Below are positions 1 to 11,863 of a DNA stretch of 64,000 nt, one piece after another. The DNA comes from Gorsachius magnificus (lineage: Eukaryota; Chordata; Aves; Pelecaniformes; Ardeidae): assembly GCA_034008185.1 (NCBI GenBank), contig CM067081.1, positions 86,076,765 through 86,140,764 of the forward strand, in the 5' to 3' direction. The notes under the pieces are model-generated. The model was not told the DNA's origin, did no database searches, and worked only from the letters and a program-made list of their open reading frames with translations. The first letter of the stretch is position 1; the number at the start of each line of letters is the position of its first letter. The translations under genes were made by a program, and so were the position numbers.

Positions 1-40
1 AAACATCTCTAAATGTCCTTGTTTTTGTTTCCTTCTGCAG

Positions 41-207
41 AATGGTCTGCCTTCAGAACAAAACTGTTATGTCTTTAATGGTGATTTTGTTGACAGAGGG
101 AAAAATTCTATGGAAATACTTATAATCCTGTTTGCATTTCTTCTTATCTACCCCAATGATTTGCACTTGAATAGAGGAAACCATGAAGACTACATCATGA
201 ACCTGAG
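41..207 (+). CDS. PPEF1: PPEF1 exon: GDFVDRG and GNHED metal-binding motifs
   Basis: Acceptor ccttctgcag, donor gtagat. Phase 0 start, ends two bases into an Arg codon. It encodes [20 protein letters not shown] and the GNHED block, two of the metal and phosphate ligand motifs of the PPP family. Confidence 0.93.
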
Positions 208-3200
208 GTAGATTTTAGGGGACCAGGGGAGACAGTATTTGGCCTTTCACTAGAAATGTTGGAGCTTTTTAGCGCTGCTTTAGCCACTGTGACATTCTAA
301 ACCAAGTGTTTTATTACGTATTCCGGTGTAGCTCTGCATCTTCAAGATGTGTGAGGGGGAAAAAGAAGATCCTCATTACACACAGGCACTTGAATGGTAG
401 TCATGTCTTGTCTCTGACCTAATCGCAATCCATTGAAGACAGTGGGCTTAGTGCAGCTTTGAGTACCAAATTTGGGGAAATGGGATGGATGGAAGGATTA
501 TATTTTAGTTAAAGCATTGGCTTTTTCCACAGCATAGCAGAAGACTTAATAGTATGCAGTATAATGGAACCAGTAAACTAGGACCTGGTATTTCACTTAA
601 CTTTCGACTAAGATGTCACTTCCCAAACACAAGGGGTGGATTGATATCCTAGCTTCTGCACCATGGAGGTCCATTAGTTGAGAGGTGGCAGTCTACTCCA
701 TTGCAGGAACAGCTGAGACCCTGTTTTCTAATACAGGTATTTGTACTCAGCTGTACAGCACTGCCAAGGGAGTGAGCACAGCCAGTGCCTCTGGCTGTAG
801 TGAAACTGTGACTTGTAGACAAAAATCATCTCACAGACATGAGAAGAACTCTTCAGTCCTGGTCCCTACAATTCTCAGCTGCCCCAGTAAGTTTCTCAGT
901 GACTGACTGGTAACCTGTTGTACCCCTTCTCTCATCTGATGCGTGCATACAGAATATATTGCTCTTTTAGCCCAAGCATAAACTTGGGTTAGAGGCCCAG
1001 GTTCAAATCCTATTAATGATCCAGGTAAGAGAATAATTTTCACATGACACTTCCTTTTTCAGCACTTAATTAAAAAAAAACCCCAAAACATAAACCAAGA
1101 TCTGTTACTTTATCTACAAGGTAAGAAAATTCCCACCCAAGATAGTGGAAAATATTAGCTAAGTCTGTGATGGTCCAAAGATGCATTCCTGTGTATGGCT
1201 CTTTGCCAGGCATTTTGATTAGCAGTGCTGCGCATCAGTAAATTTGAAAGCTGAGAGTTAGGGTGCTGTGAAAATGCCCCTTGCACCAAGGATATCTTGG
1301 TGTTAAAATAATGAGGTATCAACATCCTTATCCCTTCTGGGGGATGAGACATGATAGACGAAACTGTCTAATAAAGTTGAGTGATTTAGAAAAAAAACTC
1401 TGCGGAGGTTTTATGGGAATTTTTGCCCATCATCATTTGGGTTCCTTTGAAATTTCTTTCTGGTATCTAAGAGGTAAAACTGCTAAGCTATCGCATTTAG
1501 ATGGGAAAAAGGCCACTTAATAATTACTGGTCTGGATTCTGTTCCTGATCTTTTGTACGTACAAGAAATCAGTTTAACTCAATTCTTGAGACAGAGCAGA
1601 AGATAGCACATTTAAACAGAGGTGAGACAGAAAGGCAGGAGAAAAAGGGCATAGAAAACTCCTGGCAAACACTATAGAAAACGATACAGAAGGGGTGTAC
1701 TGATAACCATTTTGTGATGTTGTCCTGTTTTCAGATATGGCTTCACAAAAGAAGTTTCGAAGAAGTACAAGGTAAGATTCCTCCTCCTTCCCCTATATTT
1801 TCTTTGTAGTCTTGCACATGTAAAATGAAATGTGTAAACAAAGAAAATTCCAACCAATTCAGGTGTAATACAGAATGACTTTAGCAACATAGTTGAAATT
1901 ATTTTGGATTATCAATGGAATAACTGACAAAATTTTAAGCATTTAGCCTTCTATGCTCAGAGATCTATGGGATGAAATAAATTACATCCATAAGGCGACT
2001 CAAGAACACAAGAAGAGGTACACACGAAAGAAAAAGGAAATGCTATAGAGACAATCAAATGACCCTAAAGTAAATGTCAGAATGTGTTGGCCACTGTTGC
2101 AGTTCAGGGTGTCACCTGGACAGAATTGTTCATACAGACTGTGGCAGGCACTTCAGCAAAATCTTGAACTGAAAAGCAACAGAATCTGCCAGAAATAGGG
2201 TCTAATATAACAGTATGTTTTACAGGACCATGGGAAACAGATTTTGTGTCTTCTGCGAGATGTCTTTAGCTGGCTTCCCCTTGCCACTATAATTGATAGC
2301 AAAGTTCTTATCCTACACGGAGGGATTTCAGACACCACAGATTTGGATTTCCTGAATGCGCTTGAGAGACATAAGGTAAGAGATCATATTCATGGGGGGG
2401 TAATTTTGTTTTCTTTAAAAAATTTAGCAGTACAAATGCTAAGATCAAATTGTTTGTGTTAGGAAAGGAAATGGATGCTGTATAAGGCAAGTAAGGAAAA
2501 AAAAAAGAGTCTTGTTTTTCTTCAGAATCAGTGTTTAGGAAGGAAGGTTTCAGTAGGTGTTGGAAGCCAATTGTTTGGCTGCTGTAAAATAACATGGGTC
2601 TTTTAACTTTAAAATAGCTAAAACCACTTTAGATACCTCCTTCCTGCCATGATGACGGATTAGCCAGAAAGTACAAAAAGAACTTAATTCTCAGGCATTT
2701 CTGAATACTTTAGAAATCAGTCTAGACACATCTTTTTAGCACTGCCTTTTGTCCTGGGGCTGTGCTTCTGCCATCTGTTGTGTGGGGGAAGTTCTCCACC
2801 TGTGAGGCACTTCCTTGGCAGCAGCTGAGCTTTGCACATGCGGGAGGGCCTTTCCAGCAGGATCAAACTTGGGGACCTGGCCTTGAGAAAACAGAAACTA
2901 CTGCTTTTCAGGGATTTAGAAGACAGAAATGTCCATATTTTTTTTTTCTGAAATGGTGAACAAACGCAGCTCTTTCAAATCAGTGGAAAATGGTGTGGGA
3001 TTTGGTCTTGATTTGGACAACTAAATCAAGACATCTGCTTGGGAGCGAGGTGCATAGGTTCCTTATAATCAATGGAGATTCAGTAGATCTGGTGGAGATC
3101 CAGGTCTTATCATTGCTCAGACATAGGTCTCCAGTGCTCTTCATGGAAGCACCCTGTAGCCAAGGGATGTCCCCTCTGGAGAAAGTCTTTGCAGGTCTCC

Positions 3201-6200
3201 TTCAGGTCTGGTTCATATCTGCCCACCTCACGCTAACTCACAGACGTGGTAGAGCATCCCAGATGGCACAGGGTACATATGTTTAAGCAGCCTTGCGTAC
3301 CTTGTCATTAGTGTCTGTGGAATCTATTTATTTCATCCTCATGCTTTCTAATACAGAAATAAATGCTTCCAGGACAGTCAGGTGTATCTCTGTTTCTTAA
3401 AGATGTGAAAAAGGGCAATGAATACTTCTGGTCATCTGAGCCTAGGCTCTGTTGGCTATACCACTGTACACTAAAATTGGGTGCCTAACTACAGATGTAG
3501 GTGTCTTAACTGTGAGCTGAGTTCTGCCCACGCTTTCACCAAGGCTGGTCTTAGCGTGTTACTGATGCGGTATGTGTGAAACGCAGAATTAACAGGTCAA
3601 AGTTGCTGCCACAGGAAGGCATTGCTAATGAGACACGTGCGGGCCATGACTCAGGGCATTATCACTCAAGGCCCACTGATGCCTTTTAATTGGTACAGCT
3701 GGCAACTGACAGGTCTCAAATACTGGGCAGTGCACTGGGGAATAACCCAGTGCTTTGCATTTTGTTTTGCATGAGTCCTTTTCTGTTGAAGAGTAGAATT
3801 TGGCAGGGGGAGGTTTGTTGTTGGGGTTTTTTATTCAAAAAATGAGCTAATATGAGAAAATTTAAAGTGAGAAGAAAAGATACTCCCTGGAGAAGAGTCT
3901 GTATTAATGGGCGTTCATGGAGCCATAGCACACAGCTCTAAAAAAGCAAATGCCCTTGCATATTGGAGGAGGTTGATTTAACAGTGAAAGGGCCTGATGT
4001 AATACTTCATCAATTTCACTGCTATCCTCATGATATTCCATTGGTTTCAGCCAAATTAACCTAGCAGCATGCTACTGTATCAGAGCAGTAGCGAATGCCG
4101 TTTCATCATCAGTACAGCACACACGTGTATTTTCAGTTTCCAGTGAAGCTGGGCACATCAGTGTCTGCCTTGAGCCCAGACCATACTTGCTGTATAGTGA
4201 GACCTTGTGATTGACTGTGGCTTGGAATGAGTCTGTGTGTCTTGATAAGAATATGAGAGCAGCTCTGAAGAGGCTGGTTGCTGATAGATATAACGTAAAA
4301 TTTCTGCAAGTGCCAAACACCTGCAGCTTCCACCAAACCTTTGAGTTCAGGACATTATGGGGGTTCGGTATTGAGTACAGGAAATGAGAACTGATGTGCC
4401 TTTCAGCTGACATCTCTGTATTATCTTTATGTTCTGGTAACTCTTTCAATGTTGTGTTTTGTTTTGTCTTGTTTCGTTTTGTTTTGTTTTTGTAAAGCTG
4501 AAATCTTTGATGCGGCCACCAAAATCAGTGAGAGACAGACAGGACCAAGTGAAGGAGAGAATTCCCACAACCAGACCCAGTGAACACGTTGCCAATCAGA
4601 ATGTTGCAGGGAAAACACATGTCTCTGCATCGGGCTCAACTGAGCCTTCCGGCTCCAATTTGCCTTCAGACCCCACCCTGAAGGAATGGAAGCAAGTAGG
4701 TGAAACCCAAGACAGGCTGATACCAAACCCCTCCTGCCCAAAACCGGCAGGTGTGCTGTTCAGGCAGTATGTTTGAGTCAAAGGGGACTGTCTTTTAATA
4801 AGAAACCCATCATTCTTGGGAGTATACTAACCAGCTAGTAGTTCCTAGGATGCTTTTTGATTGTGATTTTTGCCTTGTGATTTTATACCTTACAAGTACA
4901 ATTTACCCTGTGTTTTCTTCTCTTAGGAGGAGGAAACTGCTCAGTATGAAATGTGTTTGCATGCCCTCGTGTGGTTGGATCTGTGTTGGTACATACATGG
5001 TTGTCAGTTTAAATAGGTCAGACCTTGCAATTGTCAGCGATAGTGAGCACCTTTTTTCGGCTGTGACTTTGGCAGCTGAATGCTCAAAAAAAACCCCAAA
5101 TCCTGAGACTTACAGGCTGATTACTCAAGAGTGGGGATTTTTTGTCCCCTGGCTGTTAATTTCCTCTTGAATACTAGAGGCAATGTGGAGCTCTTGTCAT
5201 GCTGTAATTTAATAAATTGTGACAATTTGAAAAGCTTAATTTCCACAGCAATTTAGAAGGTCAAAATTGAGTTGCATGTAAGTTTATTTTTCTGAGTTTC
5301 TCTTCAGACAGCTGCTTGAAGGTGCACACGCTTTGGTTTTGCTTCTTGAGAAGCAAATCCGTCTCTGAAAATGTGCTTTCCCAAGATACGTATCTGACCA
5401 ACTAACTAATGTAATGGGCACAAGCAACCCCTCAAATCTGATGCTCCCCCAGCTAACCAAGCCTCCACTGAGCCACGTGAAGTGGAATGTGTTAGTGTAA
5501 ACCTTGACCAGTGAGGTTTAAACAAACACATTTTGCCTAATACTTGCTGCTGACTAGAATTATTAGGTTAGGTGACTTTAAACCATGATAATTCATCCTC
5601 ATGTCTGTAAACCTTGTTTTGAAACATGAGCTAACCCAAGTCAATAAAGCCAAAGGCAACTCTTGTCATGTTTAGAGCAGGCACTCCCAAGCTCAGTTTA
5701 GGTAAAACCACCCACCCATGTGGTTATCAGGTCTGTGGTGAGAAAGAGAAAATGCCTCGCACCTACATGCGAAGGCGGCAGCTATTGCTCTCTTTGAAAT
5801 AGCCTGGGTACCATTCCTGATGCACCTACCTGCATCTGGAAACTCCAGCTGTAAAAGGTGGTACGTTTCTGAAATAATTATCTGAAAAAGTTCATCCCAA
5901 ATCTAGGTAGTGCTTCTTCAGAAAAGTAGAACAAAAGTTTCAGCCCCAAAAAATGCCCTGCTGAAGGGAAGGAAGAAAATACAAAGCCTACTTGCTAGCT
6001 CAGGTGTGTTTTCTCCTTGTACTGTGGGGCTTTTGCCATGGCCAGTACTTCAGACAGCCATAGCCTGTCAGTCCTCACTTCCTACCGGTCCTTACTTGCT
6101 TGAGTTTGCTCTTTACAGATCCTTGACATTCTCTGGAGTGATCCAAGAAGCCAAAACGGCTGTACACCAAACAAATGTCGAGGAGGAGGTTGTTACTTTG

Positions 6201-9200
6201 GCCCTGATGTCACTGCCAAGCTGTTTGAAAGGTATAATCTGAAGATGCTCATCAGGTCTCATGAATTTAAGCCGGAAGGTTATGAGATCAGTCACAATGG
6301 GAAGGTAAGAAGCTTCTGTGTTAAGCAGAATTCTCCTGTGAATGTCACAGGTGCATCCACAGTAGATTTTCCTGCAAAGTTAATTAAAAAACCAAGCGAC
6401 TTCTTTAAACTGGGTTTTGGGGGAATTGTGTGCTAGATAAATGTTAGAACGTATTATGGAGTTCTGACAAACAAAACTCTTTACAGCTTCAGGGAGTGGG
6501 GACTGGCTTATTACACGTGAAAACAAATGAACACCGAGGAGAGTTATGTGTAAATATGGTGCAAGAGATGCTCTGAGACTTTAGAAGCCTTTTAACTGAA
6601 TCATTTCTCTTCTAGCCCTGCTTTCTGACATGATGTATCAGAAGGCCAGCAAGAATCCTGAAAACCAGGTCTATTTTAGAAAGTGGTTTCTGTTTAACAG
6701 CATGTAATATAACACTGCCCTCTGAACGGAAGTCTTCCTATGACAGGCCAAAAATACACGCCTGGAGCTCTGACTCGAAAAGGGCCAGCAATTTGGTGAA
6801 CGACATAGTTGTGATCTCTGGTTTCATATGCAGACACTTAATTTTGCAACCTGCATGTTTTTCTAAGATCAGTTTCAGAAATTAGTCTCAAGAAGAGTTG
6901 CTCTAGCCAATCCAGTTTCTTTGTTTCCTCTGATCAGGTTATCACTATATTTTCTGCCTCTAACTATTACGAAGAGGGGAGCAACCGGGGAGCATACATC
7001 AAACTGAATCCTGAACTGATTCCTCGGTTTGTACAGTATCGAGTCAGCAAGCACACACGCAGGCAGAATCTTCGGGAGAGGTAAAGCTGTGTGTTGTATG
7101 CAGTGAGCATGCACTCGCTTAGCATTTGAGTACCTGCTGCAAATGTATAGTTTGACTGAATAATTGAATAGGCACCTGTTTTCCAGGTTTTTCTATTTTA
7201 CAATTTAAAAATTAATACAGTAGACAAAATATGTTCTAAGTACTCCAACTTGGTTTTCTGAGAAAATCCCGAAGGTAATTAGACACGGTAAGCGGTTAGA
7301 CCAGACAATTGTCAGGGACTTGTAAAGGGCCTGCGCCTGTCTGTCAGGTCTGCTTTAAGGCTGCAGCATTAATCTGGACAAATCCTGTTATGAATTGAGT
7401 CCAAAAAGTTTATCATGACAGCTTTGCCATGCCTAGCACTGTGGTCCGATTTACTAAAGCAAAGCAGCTTAGAATTACCTGCATAAACTCGATTATCTCA
7501 TAAGTTCAGATTATTCTTATGGAGCTTTGTTTTGTTGGTTGGTTTGTTGGGGTTTTGTTTTGGTTTGTTTTGTTTTTTTTCCCCAGTGTTGTCTTGTGAT
7601 GACCCTAAACATACAACATGCTAAAGGATATAAGAATTTGATAATGAATGTTGAAAAGCATAAAGTGCTAGAGAATTTAAACCCTTTAATGATCTGCTCT
7701 GCATTTTTTTCCTCCTAGGGTGGGTACAATTGAATCATCTGCCTTACAGTCCTTACGAGAGAAGATTTACGCTCACAGGTCTGAACTCACTAGTGCTTTC
7801 GCACAGTATGACCTCAATGGTACAGGTAACGCTACCTCTCTGTCCAGTTGCCGCTGGCGAAAACAGCTTCCATGTGCGTGTGGGGGCAGAGGGGGCAAAC
7901 CCCATGGAGAGGGGTCCTGCCTGCCAGCGTAAGGCTGGAGGGCAGCAGGGGCTGGTTGATCCTCTGTTCTTCCTGGCTACAGAGGAGGAGAGGTGTTAGC
8001 AAGCGCCGAGTCCCAGAAAACAGCCTGAGGGGAAGAAGCTTTAAGTAGGTACAAGAAAACAGCTGAAACACTTGGGCAAATAGGAAATGGTGTTTGCTGT
8101 TGGGCAGAGTTTGGGCAGGCAAATCCAGCTCCAGAAGCTCCAAGGTCACCACCTTCACTTAGGAGTGTCTTCAGATGTCAGACAGGGACAGGGTCTCAGG
8201 TGAGGGGGAACTGGTCTCCTTATGAGCCTGGGAGATAGCTGAGTAAAGTTGACTGGCTATGCCACAGGGAGACACACGCTCACCCATCAGCTGAAGAAAC
8301 ATCAGTGGTAAGTTGATACATGAACCTTTTACGCAGGAGCGAGGAGTTAGTGATTTCTAGCATAAATACAACTTTTCCTTATGATGGCTTCTCACTTGAC
8401 TGGGTTGTCATCGGTGCCCCTAAAAGGGCAATCGATAAGTGATGGTAGTGTTTCTTTGGCCACTGAACAACTGTTTAACGTATTTCTGTCTTGTTGGGTT
8501 TTCAGCGACATAGGTCTCCATACTTGCAGTTCAGTTCCAATCTGAAGTACTCTTCGTGGCATAATCTGGTTTTCTCAAAAGGTATTAAAACATGCTCATC
8601 ATCACGACAGCATCACAAAGTTGTTGAGGTTGGAAGGGAAATGTCTAGTCCAACCCCCGCCACTCATCATAGTGAGGGTTTTTATCCCAGGGTTAGGAGA
8701 AAATGTTTATCTTTCTTAAGAAGGGCAGAAGGCATGCTGGTACCGATTTGTGCTGCGTTGCGTACCACTTGTAACCATGAACCGACCCCTTCCGGCAGGT
8801 AAGATTTCTGTCAATGACTGGGCTGCAGCGATGGAGTCTGTCCTACAGCTGGAACTGCCCTGGAGGATGCTGCGGTCTCACCTAGCACACATGAACCCGG
8901 ATGGAGAAGTTGACTTCATGTCATGTTTTTATGATTTGAAAATAGGTCAACCTATAAAAGAGGTAAGGAGTAAAACGCCTCCTTGCTGATCTTGGAGGAA
9001 CAGCTTTTGGTGCAGTCTGAGGCACAAGGCAGTGGTTTGGCCAATCAGGTAGACATCTACAGCTGAACTAGTTGCCGAGCTTCCTTGTATAGTCACGGGA
9101 GGGAAATGAGCACTGCTAGGGTACGAATCATCGTTCCTTGCTAAGGTAGGTGCTTAAAATAGGTCGGATGAATCACAAGCTAGAACTGCTTCTTACTTTC

Positions 9201-10518
9201 TGTTGACTCTCAAGGGCGTTTAGATAATGCAGCTGAGGAGATGCGACAAATCCTACCCAGCGCACGCAACCCTGCCTCTGTGAGATGAGCTTGTAAATAG
9301 TGCTCCAGAGCTGATTCGGGCACCTGTAGGAGGGAGTCACAGTTGTAGCTGGACTTCTAGATACTTAATGGAAGCTGAGGTCTCTTCTACAGGGTCCAGT
9401 TGTTACTGAGTGGCTCCCCAGTGCTTTGGTACTTGGCTGTATCCATCATTTTTCTGAACAGCTTTGTATGTGTGCATGGCGCACAGCAGCTTCCCTAGCT
9501 CATCCCTATTTCCAAAAATAATTACTGAAGGTAGGAGGTGTGAAGGGCTCCTCCCCCCTATGCCCCACCATCTGAAAGTGACAGGTTTTAGCTGATTATT
9601 CCTCAGGGCATGACACAATGTCATTCCAGGGAACTTGAGCGTAACCATTTCCCCTCCCCCCCCCAACATTTGAGATGTTAAACTGGGAGCATAGATTTGG
9701 ATAGTACATATTCTGTTGGTTAGACTAACTCAAACCAAGGTCTGAATAGTTTCCTGTATGGGATTTCAAAACCAGGTTCAGCCGGCTTTGGTGGAAACAC
9801 TGTGCAGATACAGAAAGGATCTGGAGATCATCTTTAACGTCATTGACAAAGATCACTCAGGTAAGTCTAGGTACCAGCTCTAGGAAGCCTATACCAGTTC
9901 CCTCTCCCCACTGTGTTTCCTCCTTAAGGCTTCTAAATATAGAGGAACCAGAGGTGATGTCATTTTTCCAGTTTCATGAAGACTAATTTAAGCAGTCAGG
10001 CTGTAGCCATATAAGGGACAGCACACAGAGCCAAACTTGAGAAAAAATTCTCACATATTCTCCAGTGCTGACTTCACTGTTTTGGGGGCTTTTTCTCCCT
10101 TCCACTCTCACTGGCAGTATTCACTGCTTTCTCAATTCCGCTGCTGAAAGCATTAGATCATTACCTGAGGTAAAAATGTGCCTTAGTCATGAAATCACAA
10201 AACGCAGCCAAGGCATGGTGGGCAGGTAACTTCCTTGCAGTGAAGGAGTGCGCGTGCTTGCATGTGGGTGGGTATGCAGGAAGGGGGGCACTGGGAAAAG
10301 CAATCTGCTGTCTGTCTCTCTCAGGTCTGATTTCTCTTGAGGAGTTTGGCCAGACATGGAAGCTCTTCACTTCTCACCTGGGCATTGACGTATACGACGA
10401 ATCCCTTGACAAGTTAGTCCTCAGCATCGACTACAACAAAGATGGCCACATTGACTTCAATGAATTTCTAGAGGCCTTTCACGTGGTTCATAGACTGGAG
10501 AAAAAGGCGAACTCGTGA
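41..10518 (+). CDS. PPEF1: PPEF1, EF-hand serine/threonine protein phosphatase (3' part, 10 exons)
   Basis: Partial CDS, join 41-207, 1735-1771, 2226-2375, 4498-4695, 6119-6304, 6938-7080, 7719-7825, 8799-8962, 9776-9860, 10325-10518. It gives 476 residues with all phases agreeing. Human PPEF1 is about 650 residues, so the N-terminal IQ region and first metal motif lie left of the window. Seen in order: the PPP-family metal motifs GDFVDRG and GNHED; a variable insert; [11 protein letters not shown] and [18 protein letters not shown] of the catalytic core; then EF-hand loops, of which [12 protein letters not shown] and [12 protein letters not shown] are canonical. The family dephosphorylates Ser/Thr with two metal ions, is regulated by Ca2+/calmodulin, and is mostly expressed in sensory neurons (established for the family). 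PPEF1 is preferred over PPEF2 because PHKA2 and ADGRG2 follow. It is convergent with PHKA2. Confidence 0.93.
208..1734 (+). other. PPEF1 intron
   Basis: No further PPEF1 coding block was recognised, because the flanking exons join exactly in phase. Short open frames on both strands have no visible homology. No repeat family was identified. Confidence 0.6.
1735..1771 (+). CDS. PPEF1: PPEF1 micro-exon (37 nt)
   Basis: Acceptor ttttcag, donor gtaaga. It completes the Arg codon and encodes [13 protein letters not shown] 37-nt exon is short, but its phase fits both neighbours exactly. Confidence 0.9.
2226..2375 (+). CDS. PPEF1: PPEF1 exon: catalytic core, LHGGIS motif
   Basis: Acceptor ttttacag, donor gtaaga; exactly 50 codons. 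It encodes [20 protein letters not shown] and [12 protein letters not shown]. The HGG motif supplies a conserved His of the PPP active site. Confidence 0.93.
2376..4497 (+). other. PPEF1 intron with terminal TTTTG-rich tract
   Basis: No gene seen inside. The 3' end (about 4455-4492) is a run of TTTTG-like units next to the acceptor, serving as the pyrimidine-rich tract. Confidence 0.6.
4498..4695 (+). CDS. PPEF1: PPEF1 exon: variable insert in the catalytic domain
   Basis: 66 codons from [10 protein letters not shown] to LKEWKQ. The acceptor is tgtaaag after a long TTTTG-rich tract; the donor is gtaggt. It is rich in Ser, Thr, Pro and Asn and poorly conserved with human PPEF1 except at its ends. 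It is probably a flexible loop between two catalytic blocks. Confidence 0.85.
4696..6118 (+). other. PPEF1 intron
   Basis: Ordinary AT-rich intron. No coding block, repeat family or RNA gene was recognised. Confidence 0.55.
6119..6304 (+). CDS. PPEF1: PPEF1 exon: [11 protein letters not shown] catalytic block
   Basis: Acceptor ctttacag, donor gtaaga; 62 codons. [27 protein letters not shown] and [13 protein letters not shown] are strongly conserved PPEF/PPP core sequence, including the RSHE metal-ligand His. Confidence 0.94.
6938..7080 (+). CDS. PPEF1: PPEF1 exon: end of catalytic domain
   Basis: Acceptor ctgatcag, donor gtaaag; 143 nt ending two bases into an Arg codon. [20 protein letters not shown] is the last conserved PPP motif (SAPNY-like, here SASNY). 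Confidence 0.94.
7719..7825 (+). CDS. PPEF1: PPEF1 exon: linker and start of first C-terminal EF-hand
   Basis: Acceptor cctcctag, donor gtaacg. It encodes [20 protein letters not shown] and the first half of an EF-hand loop (DLNGTG), which is split by the intron. Confidence 0.91.
8590..8680 (-). mobile_element. CR1 LINE 3' fragment
   Basis: The + strand reads as the reverse complement of an avian CR1 3' end: catcacaaagttgttgaggt, tggaagggaaatgtctagtc, then caaccccc. It is a short, 5'-truncated copy inside a PPEF1 intron, oriented antisense to PPEF1. Confidence 0.75.
8799..8962 (+). CDS. PPEF1: PPEF1 exon: EF-hand 1 end and degenerate EF-hand 2
   Basis: Acceptor ccggcag, donor gtaagg. It completes loop DLNGTGKISVND (Asp at position 12) and encodes [12 protein letters not shown], an EF loop lacking acidic residues at positions 1 and 12 and so probably not Ca2+ binding. 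Confidence 0.91.
9776..9860 (+). CDS. PPEF1: PPEF1 exon: canonical EF-hand, first part
   Basis: Acceptor aaaccag, donor gtaagt. It encodes [20 protein letters not shown] and the start of the loop DKDHSG, whose remaining residues lie in the next exon. Confidence 0.92.
10325..10518 (+). CDS. PPEF1: PPEF1 terminal coding exon: two EF-hands and stop
   Basis: Acceptor tctctcag, stop TGA at 10516-10518. It finishes loop [12 protein letters not shown], encodes the canonical [12 protein letters not shown] loop, and ends HRLEKKANS. The C-terminal tail is a few residues shorter than the human tail as recalled. Confidence 0.94.
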
Positions 10519-10610
10519 AAAGGTAGAACTTCTTGCGGGCTGCCTTGCAAGCTCGCTTTCCTGGCCTTAGTCAGAAGTGGTCTGGGAAACCCATTTCCTG
10601 ACCAACAAAC

Positions 10611-10616
10611 AATAAA
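10611..10616 (+). terminator. PPEF1: PPEF1 poly(A) signal AATAAA
   Basis: AATAAA lies 93 bases after the PPEF1 stop, which implies a short 3' UTR ending near 10630-10640. A second AATAAA at 11271-11276 could serve as a distal site; nothing in the sequence decides between them. Confidence 0.6.
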
Positions 10617-11827
10617 TGGGCTGCTTGAAATGGTAAGCACTGTGCTCGCTGTGTAAGCCTTTATTTAGTCCCTGCTGGATGACACATACCTGCTAGTAAT
10701 GAGACAGAAGAGATACAAACCCACTGCGTATAGTCTGTCTGTCACTGCCACATCAGGACCTTCCAACTCATCCTCCCCCTTGGTGGAAACTCCCCCATCA
10801 GTCAGCCCTATGCATGCTGCCACGGGCACAGTTGAGCCGGCAGCAGGAGAGCCTTTGGTACGTTCCTTTCCGCAGCCCTTAGAGCCAGCTGAGCAACAGC
10901 AGTGGTGGCCACAAGGAACATACCAGGCTCTCCCTGGGACGTAACTGGCAGGACAGTGGCCTGCCCTGGGTGAGCTCAGCCAGGAGAGGAAAAGAGGGAA
11001 GAAGCACCGAGGTGATGTAGGCAGTGCTGCATTTCATCCTGCTCTTTGCATGACGCAGCGAGATCAAACCCTTGCAGGCCCCGGGCTAGGCTGCGTGAAC
11101 TTTGCAGGCACAACTCAAAAGCTCCGGGTTGAAAGGTATTCACACTTGCACTAGCTTTCCTCTTGTGACCGGCTGCTTTTGCCTGCAGTGGCTGGGGTTT
11201 GGAGATAAGAAACAGTCGTAACTCGTCACCTTAATCACAGCGTGTTAATGTGACATACGCTAGATCACAAAATAAAGCTGTAGCTTTCATGGTTACGTGC
11301 GTGAGTGGCGTCTTTTTGCCTGCATTTTGGTGTCCTACACATACCAGAATACAACATACCAGAGTACCACACACTTTTCCTGAAAAGTAACTGCACCACT
11401 TTAAAACAGATGTGTAAGAACACATAAGTAAACAAATTTTGATACTACTGAACCTAAATATTCTTGCATATAATCAAGCATAAATTCTTTACCAAGTAAA
11501 CAGAGAAGACTGAGTGTTTGGAACATAGCAAGCTGGAAGAGTCCAGTGTCCCAGCCCCCCCAGACTGCAAGCCAGATTCCCATTCCTGCAAGTACCACCC
11601 TGCCCGCTCCTGGCGGGGAGAGCAGGGAGAGCTGGACCTCATCCTCTTGCAGATTACAGGCTGGAAGCAACATGCCCCTGCAAAGTGGAGTGCGGCCAGA
11701 CCAGGAGCTTTATGAAAACAGCATCACCTCATTCAGCCTTGGTAAGTGCAACATCCACAAAGTGCTTTTTGGGTAGCAAAAAGCTCTAGCCTTGCCCGCC
11801 TTTAAATTTTAATAGCGAAAGATAAGC

Positions 11828-11863
11828 TAAGTAAAGTAGCTAGGTTAAGTAAAGTAGCTAGGT
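11828..11863. repeat. 18-bp tandem duplication
   Basis: The unit taagtaaagtagctaggt occurs twice in perfect tandem (11828-11845 and 11846-11863). A minus-strand AATAAA overlaps its right flank at 11864-11869. Confidence 0.9.

Noticed and set aside
4455..4492. TTTTG-rich run as an independent microsatellite locus
   Set aside because: It serves as the pyrimidine tract of the PPEF1 exon acceptor at 4498, and the units are imperfect.
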